DNA from: Erodium maritimum | Taxonomy: Eukaryota > Streptophyta > Magnoliopsida > Geraniales > Geraniaceae | Assembly: GCA_963921825.1 (NCBI GenBank) | Contig: OY997589.1 | Span: forward strand, 42,232,638 to 42,296,637 | DNA: 64,000 nt | Reading direction: 5' to 3' | In this document: piece by piece, positions 1 through 15,613 of the stretch | Position numbering within the stretch: position 1 is the stretch's first letter | Layout of the letters: each line of letters opens with the position of its first letter | Notes under the pieces: generated by a model | Database searches by the model: none | Told to the model about the DNA's origin: nothing | What the model saw: the letters and a program-made list of their open reading frames with translations, nothing else | Made by a program: the position numbers and the translations under genes

Positions 1-19
1 CGCTTTCCTAAATGGAAAT

Positions 20-1097
20 TTGACTGAGTACGTTTGTATGTCTCGGCCAAAAGTTTTTGACGATCCGAAGAATAAGGGAAATATTTATAAGTCGTTGAAA
101 TCCATTTATGGATTGAAACGAACTTCTCGGAGTTGGATCCTTCGTTTTGATGAAGCTGTAATTGGATTTGGCTTAATCAAGAACGAGGATGAATCTTGCG
201 TTTATAAGAAGGCTAGTGTGAGCAAGATTACCTTTCTGGTTCTCATTGAAAACGACATCCCAACCTTGCACGAGACTAAAGCTTGGTTGAGGAAGTGTTT
301 TTCAATAAAGGACTTAGGCGATGCTTCTTATATCTTAAGGATTAAGATATGTAAAGATCACACCAAGAGGGTCTTGGATTTAAGTCAGGAAACCTATGTG
401 AACAAGGCATTGAGTAGGTTCTTAATGCTCGATTCAAAGAAATGAATCTTACCCACTAGTCATGGCATTCATCTCAGCAAGACTCAGTGTCCTAAGACAC
501 CTGATGAGCTGAAAAGGATGATGAGAATCATATGCGCCTGGGGGCAGGATCGATCATATATGCCATGACATGTATGAGACCGGACGTCTCGTAAGCCTTA
601 TGTTGTACCAGTAGACATCAGTCTAACCCGAGGGAAAGATGATGTTGAACTAGTCGTCGAAGGATGAGTAGACGCTAGTTTTCCAAGACAAATCCAGATG
701 ACTTTAGAAGTCAGTCAGGATATGTGTTTATGTTGAATGGTAGAGCTTTAGCTGGGAGAGCGTAAAGCAAGATACCAATGCTGAATCTACGACAGAGGCC
801 AAGTACATGGATGGTGCAGAGGCAGCTAAGGAGGCTATGTGGATTTGGAAATTCACGGCAGGGTTGGGTGTAATTAAAAGCCCATCCAGCCCGGTGAATC
901 CATTTTGCGACAACACAAGGGCCATTGCGCAAGCAAAAAGCCCAGATCGCATAAAAAATCCAAACATGTACTACGGCGTATCCACCTAATCAGAGAAATA
1001 CTGAACTGAGGTGAAGTGAAGATAACCTATATTGCAACAGATGATAACATAGCCAACCCTTTGACTAAGGCAGTGTCGCTGCCTTAACATGTTAGAC
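20..1097 (+). pseudogene. Ty1/copia pol remnant (reverse transcriptase and RNase H), broken
   Basis: The first 445 bases encode an uninterrupted copia-type reverse transcriptase segment, with the IYGLKR-like and SIKDLGDA blocks typical of that family. After a stop near 444 the homology continues in shifting frames. A DxxSYAL-like block lies near 580-600, an RNase H block (TEAKYMDGAEAAKEAMW) near 795-845, and the integrase/RNase H tail (ITYIATDDN, then a KAVSLP-like block) near 1020-1085. Several frameshifts and stops mean no intact polyprotein remains. The 5' part of the element, with gag, protease and integrase, lies left of the window. The purine-rich tract AAGTGGGAGA directly before the LTR at 1156 is the expected polypurine primer site, so this pol belongs with that LTR. 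Confidence 0.9.
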
Positions 1098-1155
1098 ATG
1101 TAAAGTCGATGAGGACATATTGGAGTTTAGATTGGAACTAGGGCAAGTGGGAGAT

Positions 1156-2843
1156 TGTTAGTCTTAGTGCCCGTAGTTCAATCCTAAATGTCCAAATGTA
1201 TATATCATCGTTAGCAATAAAAATAAAGCGGCTTTATATTACTTATGTGTTGGAGTAATATATCGATGTGTGCTCTGATCTATGCCCACCATGCGAATAG
1301 AACCATGGATCGAGATAAATCACACTCGATGAGTCCCTAGTCAACAAAGCTTCACTAGAAGCGACTAGTATGAAAGATGACTCTTTATGGCTTACGTTCT
1401 GTTAGTCATTGGAATGGGATTCCGGAGTCTGATCATAGATATCATATGGGACATGATATTGGACGACCCGCCCTGAATATGTGCCATAGATTAAGTCATG
1501 AACATATTCAGTGTCGTAGCTTGTCATGTATCCTTAGACCAAAGAGTCTTTGTGATCGCTATGTAGTCAACAACTGAGTTTGACCTGAGTCTAACGTAAT
1601 CCGTAACAGGGCTTCCATAACGGCCAGGATTGGCTTGGGGACGGGCTACATGAGTGACACGAAAGACGGCTAAGGGATTTATCCCTCATACTGAGGTATG
1701 GGAAAGATATCGATTCTTAGTCGCTTGATCGAGAGTGACTGAAAGAATAGCATGGCCATGCAAATGATACTGGGTATCATATATTCAGTCATCTCACATA
1801 TCAAGGAACAATGATTGAGAATAATAAGGATGAAGGCTCTATGCCTTATCTCAATCAGGATATCGGAGATAAAAAGATAATGACAGGGATGACGGAAAGG
1901 TTAGAATCGACAGGGTCGATTCGTTATGCAGTGTCAGGCAATACTAAAGTCTCGTTAGTTGCCACTTAAATAGGATCAAGTAAAATGGGATTTTACGTTG
2001 ATCTATTGACATGCATAAACTTAAGGGTCACACCGGAGGATGAAACTCATTGACACATTTATGGAGAATGGCCAAAAGGGAGTTGTCTCGGGACATGACC
2101 AAACCTGGGTTTTGGGTCATGTGCCCGTAAGTGAATAGGACTTTACGGATCGAGACAAGGCTTGAAGTCTTGGGATTGATCGCGTCAGATAATGTTGGAC
2201 ATTTCCGGTATGGAAGGCTTGAAGGCGATGAGCGAATCACGTGACCTCGTTGGAAATGGCCACGGGCCATGTTCCAAGAGGCCCATGAAAGGCCCATGCA
2301 ACCAAGGCCCATGAAACTAATTAATCAAGTCTTGATTAATTGGTACTAAGTAAGCAAGACAAGGATTAAGGTGTTGGTGATTCACCACCTAACCCAATCT
2401 TGTCTTGTCATACTATGTCCTATTTACACCTTACTTGTCACCATGCGTGTCCCATGCCTTTAGTTGGACAAGTATGGGTTTTGTTATGTTTAAGTCATCT
2501 TTTTTCAACATAACAAACACAAGACAAGAATAGGAAACACAACTTCTCTCCCCCTTCCCTTGCAATTTCGGGTTTGGCAAGCTCCCACCTCCATTTTTGT
2601 GTTCTTGAGTCCTCAAAGAGAAGAACTACGTGACTTTGATTCCCATGTGGATACGTAGGCGTCTTGGAGACTCAAGTCAATCATTCGTTACCCAGTGTTC
2701 TTGTTTTGGTAAGAACTAGTGCTGAATTTTTCTCTTGTGAATCCATTTTTTATTAGTTGTTTCATGGTTTTAATAGTCTCTTGGTTTTCCTTGATTTTAT
2801 GTTGCGAGTTGGTTCATCTCCAACCCTACCTCGAGACCCAACA
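1156..2843 (+). mobile_element. 3' LTR of the Ty1/copia element
   Basis: The LTR starts TGTTAG right after the polypurine tract and ends ACCCAACA, the usual TG...CA boundaries, giving 1688 bp. Its identity is confirmed by a second, inverted copy at 45093-46759 that matches it end to end with small indels. A 66-codon open frame at 1377-1577 recurs in the other copy, but this is most simply shared ancestry of LTR sequence, not a gene. The 5' LTR is outside the window, so element age and target-site duplication cannot be judged here. Confidence 0.88.
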
Positions 2844-4132
2844 GAGTCTAGTGTTCAACCAACCCTGCGTGGGAGGATTGGTAGGCACGTCATGGTGTGA
2901 TGGCCGTACTTCAGGGTCACGATGGTGAGGGTTCGGAATAAGTGTCTGACCCATAACAGGTATGGGTGGTGGAGAAGGACGACGATGGCCTCTTCCATGT
3001 TTGCCCGTCGAGGTTGGGCGCAGAGGCGGACTTGGGCCTGGAAACCCTATGGTGGGATTAGTCCCGGGCCTGATCGTTGGGCCGATGACACGCCTTCTCT
3101 GGGCCCGAGGGGGGCTGCGATGCAGGCCTCTGTACGCAGCGCGGTTAGGATGTCGTACTCGCCACGGTGTCCTCAGAGCTATTCTCCGGCATACCCCGAC
3201 AATAGGGCATCGTCCCTGTGTGAGACGGCGGGAGTTTCAACCTACAGCACAGTCTTGGAGGGGGCGGTGGTTCGCCAAGGTGCTCGGCGGAGGTGGCGTC
3301 ACACTAGATGGGAATTGGGAAGAAGTTGCTCCAACCCTGTTGACAGTGGACCCGATACCTAAGGCTAGGTTGTCTCGGGGATGGGGAGCCGGTATGACAA
3401 TGGACCCGATACCTAATCCAGGTCCCTAACTTTCCATCTGGGCCACGGGCCAATCGCTCGCGATAAGCCTCCCTAGACGGTCCACCCCAAGCCTCAAGGA
3501 TTTTGTACACGCAAAGTTTCGACTGAGGTCGAAGGGTGGACAGCTCTCTGCTGAGTCCACTACTGATCCCCTACCATTGGAGCGTGGTGGACTTAGAGGT
3601 GGAGGTCGCGCTCAGCCAGGAGCACGATATGTTGAAGTTCCAGCGTCCGTGGTCAGTGGGGGCGTAGATGCTGGAGCTTTGAAAAGGGAGGTATGAACAC
3701 CTACCTGGGTGACAAGTCACAGGCAGGGAAGAAGCCCCGCCAGGAGGAATGATATACCGTCTAAGCATCGGGGACTGGCTCTGGGAAGGGTCCCTAGACG
3801 ATGCTTTACCTCCCAAGATCACTATTGTTGAGCTCTTAGAGTTCCGGTACCCCCCCCCCCTTCTTCTGTCTTTGCCCGTGGGGCATCAAAATACCGTTTG
3901 TGACGATTCTGGTATTAAAAGGTTCAATGAACCACTGTTCATTCATGCTGACCTTCCGTAGTCGAGGAGCATGTTCCTCGATGCACAACAATGTATCAAT
4001 TTTAAAACTTATAATATTACACCTTTCGCTAAAACAAAGGGGATGTAGATGAACTCAACTTCAAGAGTAACACATGTTCTTAAACTTTTCTACCAATCAA
4101 TTACAATTTTAGTGGTCTTCTCCTTGTAACAA
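2844..4132. other. Unassigned GC-rich stretch
   Basis: This stretch follows the copia LTR and is distinctly GC-rich up to about 3850, with long overlapping Gly/Arg/Trp-rich open frames in several phases but no recognisable domain. A short phrase, GGACCCGATACCTAA, is repeated at about 3350 and 3403. An 11-base C run is at 3850-3860. Composition resembles the GC-rich 18.5-19.4 kb segment, which may be LINE-derived, but I could not establish homology. The last 170 bases are AT-rich with nothing recognised. Confidence 0.4.
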
Positions 4133-4141
4133 ATGATTAAT

Positions 4142-6110
4142 GGGGAAACCATGTTTCCAAACCCCCTTTGACCTTTGTTTTCCCATTCCTAAACTGGGTT
4201 TACCTTTCGTGGCACTTCCCAACTATCACCTTTCAATTTTTTTGCAGAAAGTATCGTTTGCCGTTTATTTTGACAATTTCGTTAGTTTTTTTTGCCACGT
4301 GTCACTTTACCCGTGACGACACGTGGCCACCACGTGGGGAAAAAAACTAACGGAATCGTCAGTTTTGACGATTTCTGATACTTTTTGCAAAAAATGGAAA
4401 GGTGATAGTTGGAAAGTGCTACGAAAGGTAAACCCAGGCCAGAAATGGGAAAACAAAGGTCAAAAGGGGTTAGGAACCATGGTTACCCCTAGGGTAAATT
4501 ACAAATGCATACCCTTAAGTATGCACGTTTAACCGATGATTACCCTGAAGTTTAAAGTTAACTGATGCATACCCTGAAGTTTCATGTATTAACCTAGAAC
4601 CCCTTCTGTCAGTCAGACTGTAACAATTAAGTGTAAAAAGACCAAAATACCCTCAACTACCCTTCTATATTACACAACCTGCCATAATTCAGTTTTTAAT
4701 TCTTTTTTCATTATTTTTTTCCTTTTTCTAACCTTTTCCTTTGTTTAAATTTTTTTTAATTTTCTATTTTTAATTCTAAATCTTTATTTACAAATTTCAA
4801 ATTATTTTTTTTAATTTCAGATTTCAAATCAGTTTTATTTATAAAAAAATTCATTTTTTAAAAAAATAAATAAATAAATCATTTTTTAATAAAAATCAAT
4901 TTATGATAAAAAAATATTCTTAAAAAACAGCTTTTATACATTTGAACAAAAATCAGATTTTTATTATTTATAAAAACTGGGTATGAAATTGAATTGTTTT
5001 CATCATGCCCTCTATGAAACTTAAACGTAATACCAGTACCCTAAACCTCTATATCATCCACAGACAAGCAATCAAACAATTTCTCTTTGTACTAACTTAG
5101 ATCTAAGAGCATCCCCGTAAACCCAACTAGCAAACAATCTCTATTTGTACTAATTTAGATCTAGGAGCATCTCTGTAAATTTAGATCTAGGAGCATCTGT
5201 AAACCCACCAGGTCTTCGACGGAGGAGCAACGGCATAGGTCTTGGACGACGAGGCCAAACAGGGTCGAGGAGGGAAAGGCCTAGCAAGGTCTGTGAGCTC
5301 GACGGTGTGGAGCCCAGCGCGCGGGGTGGTGCCCGACCAAGTTGTTCCGGCGAGCTTCATATGTCTGGAACCACGGCCTCGTGTCTGTTCTTATCAGATC
5401 TGAAATGGGGGAGGTGAGGAACGGCCATGGAACGCGCGAGGTTTGTATTTTTTTATCCGATTGTCAGATTCAGACGTCGTTGGCCGAGTTCTTCGTGTCT
5501 TGCCATCTCACCTCACGGCGCCGCTGGCCGAGCTCATGTGTGGATTTGAAGTTGCTGATTTTGGGGATGGAGTTGCTGATATGGTTTGAAGAAATTGATC
5601 AATAATAGATTTGAAGGAGATGTAGATTCAAATATGATATTAGAGATGAATTTAGTTTGATTTGGGGCTGATTTTGGGGATGGATGGGGAAGAACACAGA
5701 TTTTAAGGCTGAAATTTATGAAAATGCATAAAAAAAAAGAATAAAGTATAAACAAAATAAATTAATAAATGTTAAATAAATGAAAAAAATAATTAATAGA
5801 TTGATTTTTAAATAAAAATCGAATTTTAAAAAAATAAGGTTTTATTTTTTTATTTTTAATTATTTAATTATTTTATATTTTTATTATATAAATGTTATAT
5901 TTATTTTAATTTGTATTTATTATTGAATCAGGACAGTTTGGGTATTTTAACAAAAATTAACAGAAAATGGATGGACTGACTGACGGAAGGGGTTCTGGGT
6001 TAATACATGAAACTTCAGGGTATGCATCAGTTAACTTTAAACTTCAGGGTAATCATCGGTTAAACGTGCATACTTAAGGGTATGCATTTGTAATTTACCT
6101 TTACCCCTAT
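4142..6110. mobile_element. Foldback Mutator-like MITE, split by a later insertion
   Basis: Two arms of about 150 bp, at 4142-4300 and 4335-4489, are near-perfect inverted complements. The left arm reads GGGGAAACCATGTTTCC and the right arm ends GGAACCATGGTTACCCC. Flanking 9-bp repeats ATGATTAAT occur at 4133-4141 on the left and at 6111-6119 on the right, beyond a second element. The foldback therefore inserted first, and the 1.6 kb element at 4491-6100 later landed in its right terminus. A 9-bp duplication is the length expected for Mutator-type transposition. The centre carries CACGTG-type sequences (about 4310-4335) as part of the fold. No transposase is encoded. Confidence 0.72.
4491..6100. 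mobile_element. Non-autonomous Mutator-like element with about 130-bp terminal inverted repeats
   Basis: The left terminus (about 4491-4620, beginning AGGGTAAATTACAAATGC) is the inverted complement of the right terminus (about 5970-6100, ending GCATTTGTAATTTACCT). The repeat is long and well conserved. The 8-bp sequence TTACCCCT flanks it on both sides (4483-4490 and 6101-6108), consistent with a Mutator-type duplication. The interior is very AT-rich except for 5210-5600, which is GC-rich and holds an 87-codon open frame (5342-5605) with no recognised domain. That block could be a captured host fragment (Pack-MULE style), but this is inference. Related but diverged termini appear at 48725-48842 and 51655-51775. 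Confidence 0.75.
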
Positions 6111-6119
6111 ATGATTAAT

Positions 6120-6487
6120 CTACCCTTTCTATCAGTAACAATGAGGAATCAGAAAAGGATGGATTGATACAATATATAACTAAATTTAATCGAGGAATTC
6201 ACTTAATGAATTGAGAAATAACAAAAAAAGTTGTAAAACAGAATTTTTGGAAATGGATGGCATTGAAAATTCAAAAGTTACAGACGGAAAACACTGATCT
6301 ACCCCAAATCGAAACCATATGGTAAATTACAATTTGCAGCTCAGCTTATCTCCACCCACAATTACAATCTACTTGCTCAAATAGCAGACTTGTGATCGAA
6401 GGTCGACCCTGTGATCCAATATGTTGCATACATGCAGTTGACACTGCCACAACGATACAACATTGGCAGCCTTGGGCTTTCCTGCTG
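6120..6487 (-). other. Putative 3' untranslated region of the MPK16-like gene
   Basis: This is non-coding sequence downstream of the MAP kinase stop codon. No other gene is visible. The end proximal to the stop (6300-6487) is of mixed composition and resembles transcribed sequence, while 6120-6300 is AT-rich. I did not identify a definite polyadenylation signal. Confidence 0.4.
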
Positions 6488-11409
<4,922 letters not shown>

Positions 11410-12259
11410 CTTAGCAACAAAGCATCAAAACGATTCTAGCTAATCAGCAAGAGCATCTGACAATGGATAAACCAGCGGCGATTGGGACTGAGTTTGACCT
11501 GGTACTGTAGCTAAGATCCCAAATGCCAAAAAATACATAAAACACAGGACCACAAAGACCAAGATGCAAAATTTACAACAGAATGGATCAAAGAAGCGGC
11601 ATTAGAGCTAGTTTTTTTTAATCAATAGCAAGATCAGAAAGGGGAAAAACAAGATTTGACTAGGAACACAGAAACCCAGATGCCCAAATTGGCAAAACAA
11701 GATAAAAGATAAAAGCCCTAAATTTGAATCCGAAATAGCAATACAAGATAAAAGATGAAACCCAGAAGCCTAGTTGCAGCTAAACTTGCGAGTGGGAGAA
11801 GGAAGGTCAATTTGGAGTTGATGGAGAGACTAGTAAAGGGTCAGAGCCGTTGTAAGCCGTAGATAAGAAAATCAAAAGCTTTGGAGGCTCTAAGAAGGCG
11901 ATGATCTCCAGTAAAGCAAGAGACAAATCGAGATTGTCCTGGTTTGATTAGTGGTTCGGAGCCAAAACGGAAGATTTGAAGAGAAATGCTCCCTACAGTA
12001 GTTTGTGTATGTTTGTGGAAGACATGGAGATCTGAGTGCCAGAGAATGACGATGATGATGAAGATGTTTTCTTTTACAGGTTAGTGGAGAGAGAGAGAGG
12101 AGAACAGTAAGAGACCAAAACGGAAATAAAGGTAATTACAGGTACAGTAAGTGGAACTGGAAGAGACTTTTTTATTGAATGAACAGATGGATAATGTTTA
12201 TTTGGCTACCGTAATTACGCTTATACCCTTTTATCAATATTAACGAACGATTTGAATAA
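11410..12259 (-). promoter_or_regulatory. 5' untranslated region and promoter area of the MPK16-like gene
   Basis: This is the sequence upstream of the MPK16 start codon. Read on the minus strand it includes a CT-rich tract near 12090 (GAGAGAGAGAGAGG on the plus strand), common in plant 5' leaders. The distance suggests a 5' UTR that may contain an intron. No TATA box was assigned with confidence. The upstream limit is the Mutator-like element boundary at 12260, so that element sits in or just beyond the promoter. Confidence 0.45.
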
Positions 12260-12269
12260 CTAATTAAAA

Positions 12270-15200
12270 AAGGAGAAATCTAATAGAAACTCTTCTTATC
12301 TTAAAAACTATGTGAACCAATCCTAGTCACACACCCTTTACATCTAACATTCATCATAATGGCACATCATCACCCCAATTCAACATAAATTCACTCCACT
12401 TTCTTACTTTCTCACACAAGCAAGGGCATAATTGTAATAGCATGGTGCCATGTGGACAAGTGTCCATTTTTTTGTTCAACAATTCATTAATTTAATCATT
12501 CCCGCTTCGTTTCAACTCCGATTAGCTTCAAACTTGCGCCAATATTTTTCTTTTTCCAAGGGCTTTAAATCAAGATAAGTCATGAATATATTTTGAAGCA
12601 CGAAAATAAAAATTTATATTGGGGTGATAAAAACAATGTTTAGTGTTGATAAATCTTCACTAATAATTTTTTAATATCGGGTTATCAAACTAGTGCTAAA
12701 TAGTGTTTAGTGTTGATAAAACTAGTACTTAGTGTTCATAAAAAACATGTGATGATGTGATAAAAAATCATGTTCGATTTTGGAAAATGAGGTGATAAAT
12801 CCAGTGTATAGTGTTGATAAATCCAGTGTATAGTGTTGATAAAGCCAGTGTATAATGTTGATAAAAATTACCCAGACTTAAATTTTTTTTTAAAATCAGC
12901 CCCGAAATAAGGGTGATAACATAGAGTTTAGTGTTGATAAAAAAAACATGTGATGTGATGATAAAAACACATGTAGTTTAATGATAAACATAGTGTTTGG
13001 TGTTGATAAAACTAGTGCTTAGTGTTCATAAAAAATATGTGATGATGTGATAAAAATCATGTTCGATTTTGGAAAATGAGGTGATAAAACTAGTGTTCAG
13101 TGTTGATAAACCCAGTGTATAGTGTTGATAAACCCAGTGTATAGTGTTAATAAAAATTACCCAGACTTAAAAAAAAATTTAAATCAGCCCCGAAATAAGG
13201 GTGATGACCTAGAGTTTAGTGTTGATAAAAAAAAACATGTGATGGGATGATAAAAACACATGTAATTGAATGATAAACATAGTATTTAGTGTTGATAAAA
13301 CTAGTGCTTAGTGTTCATAAAAAAACATGTGATGATGTGATAAAAATCATGTTCGATTTTGGAAAATGAGGTGATAAATCCAGTGTATATTGTTGATAAA
13401 TCCAGTGTATAGTGTTGATAAACCCAGTGTATAGTGTTGATAAAAATTACCCAGACTTAACCTTTTTTTTTAAAATCAGCCCCGAAATAAGGGTGATAAC
13501 CTAGAGTTTAGTGTTGATAAAAAAAACATGTGATGGGATGATAAAAACACATGTAATTTAATGATAAACATAGTGTTTGGTGTTGATAAAACTAGTGCTT
13601 AGTGTTCATAAAAAATATGTGATGATGTGATAAAAAGCATGTTCGATTTTGGAAAATGAGGTGATAAAACTAGTGTTCAGTGTTGATAAACCCAGTGTAT
13701 AGTGTTGATAAACCCAGTGTATAATGTTGATAAAAATTACCCAGACTTAAAAAAAAAAAATCAACCCCGAAATAAGGGTGATGACCTAGAGTTTAGTGTT
13801 GATAAAAAAACATGTGATGGGATGATAAAAACACATGTAATTGAATGATAAACATAGTGTTTAGTGTTGATAAAACTAGTGCTTAGTGTTCATAAAAAAC
13901 ATGTGATGATGTGATAAAAATCATGTTCGATTTTGAAAAATGAGGTAATAAAACTAGTGTTCAATGTTGATAAACCCAGTGTATAGTGTTGATAAACCTA
14001 GTGTATAGTGTTGATAAAAATTACCCAGACTTAACTTTTTCTAAAATCAGCCCCGAAATAAGGGTGATAACCTAGAGTTTGGTATTGATAAAAAAAACAT
14101 GTGATGAGATGATAAAAACACATGTAATTGAATGATAAACATAGTATTTAGTGTTGATAAAACTAGTGCTTAGTGTTCATAAAAAAACATGTGATGATGT
14201 GATAAAAATCATGTTCGATTTTGGAAAATGAGGTGATAAATCTAGTGTATAGTGTTGATAAATCCAGTGTATAGTGTTGATAAACCCAGTGTATAATGTT
14301 GATAAAAATTACCCAGACTTAACTTTTTTTTTTAAATCAGCCCTGAAATAAGGGTGATAACCTAGAGTTTAGTGTTGATAAAAAAAACATGGGATGAGAT
14401 GATAAAAACACATGTAATTTAATGATAAACATAGTGTTTGGTGTTGATAAAATTAGTGCTTAGTGTTCATAAAAAATATGTGATGGTGTGATAAAAATCA
14501 TGTTCGATTTTGGAAAATGAGATGATAAAACTAGTGTTCAGTGTTGATAAACTCAGTGTATAGTGTTGATAAACCCAGTGTATAGTGTTGATAAAAATTA
14601 CCCAGACTTAAAAAAAATTTTAAAATCAGCCCCTAAATAAGGGTGATGACCTAGAGTTTAGTGTTGATAAAAAACATGTGATGGGATGATAAAAACACAT
14701 GTAATTGAATGATAAACATAGTGTTTAGTGTTGATAAAACTAGTGCTTAGTGTTCATAAAAAACATGTGATGATGTGATGATGTGATAAAAATCATGTTC
14801 GATTTTGAAAAATGAGGTAATAAAACTAGTGTTCAATGTTGATAAACCCAGTGTATAGTGTTGATAAACTCAGTGTATAGTGTTGATAAAAATTACCCAG
14901 ACTTAACTTTTTCTAAAATCAGCCCCGAAATAAGGGTGATAACCTAGAGTTTAGTGTTGATAAAAAAAACATGTGATGGGATGATAAAAACACATGTAAT
15001 TGAATGATAAACATAGTGTTTAATGTTGATAAAACTAGTGCTTAGTGTTCATAAAAAAACATGTGATGATGTGATAAAAATCATGTTCGATTTTGGAAAA
15101 TGAGGTGATAAATCCAGTGTATAGTGTTGATAAACCCAGTGTATAGTGTTGATAAACCCAGTGTATAGTGTTGATAAACCCAGTGTATAGTGTTGATAAA

Positions 15201-15569
15201 CACAGTGTATAGTGTTGATAAAAATTACCCAAACTTAACTTTTTTTTAAAATCAACCCCGAAAATAAATTTTTTTCGTGCTTCAAAATATATTCATGACT
15301 GATCTTGATATAAAGCCCTTGAAAAAACAAAATTAATGGTGCAAGTTTGAAGCCAATCGGAGTTCAAACGAAGCGGGAAAAATTAAATTAGTGAATTGGT
15401 AAAAAAAAAATATGATGGTTTTACTAAAAAGCTCTTACCCCTTACTAAAAAGTGCCGTTTTTTTGCAGTCAACAAATCAATTGCATCTCATCCATCCATT
15501 CTTAAAATGAATGGCTTGGATTGGTTCACACAGTTTTTACGTTGAGTGGTTTCTTTTTGATTTTTCCTC
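12270..15569. mobile_element. 3.3 kb Mutator-like element with a satellite-like interior
   Basis: The ends are inverted complements. The left end has AAGGAGAAATC, and about 30 bases in CTATGTGAACCAATCC; the right end has GGATTGGTTCACACAG and ends GATTTTTCCTC. A second inverted block lies further in: the left TTCAAACTTGCGCCAAT and TGAATATATTTTGAAGCACG near 12530-12610 match the right CGTGCTTCAAAATATATTCA and GTGCAAGTTTGAAGCC near 15280-15350. The exact 10-bp duplication CTAATTAAAA flanks it at 12260-12269 and 15570-15579, the Mutator-type length. No transposase frame exists, and the interior is almost wholly tandem repeats. Confidence 0.8.
12620..15240. repeat. Tandem array of about eight 283-333 bp units with 22-bp sub-repeats
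   Basis: The landmark CCCGAAATAAGGGTGAT recurs near 12897, 13187, 13479, 13762, 14048, 14337 (variant), 14628 (variant) and 14919, with a degraded copy near 15254. Unit length is mostly 283-292 bp, with a 333-bp last unit. Each unit has blocks containing AACACATGTAATT, TCATGTTCGATTTT and AAATTACCCAGACTTAA, plus repeated CCAGTGTATAGTGTTGATAA sub-repeats of 22 bp. The last unit has five consecutive sub-repeats (about 15105-15215). Units come in variants that give a higher-order period of roughly 870 bp. Reading frames are incidental. Confidence 0.92.
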
Positions 15570-15613
15570 CTAATTAAAATATACTAATATAATTAAAAAA
15601 AATATGTCACTAA

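Noticed and set aside
1377-1577. 66-codon frame in the copia LTR, nearly identical in the second LTR (46339-46539)
   Set aside because: Both lie in homologous LTR DNA, so similarity reflects common descent of the repeat; no domain, and LTRs of this group are not known to encode proteins.
2028-2312. 94-codon antisense frame in the copia LTR, with an 85-codon counterpart at 45631-45888
   Set aside because: Same reasoning: shared LTR ancestry, with indels that shift parts of the frame between the copies.
12610-15240. Resemblance of the regular array to a CRISPR
   Set aside because: The units are about 288 bp of continuously similar sequence with no unique spacers, and the context is a plant transposon.
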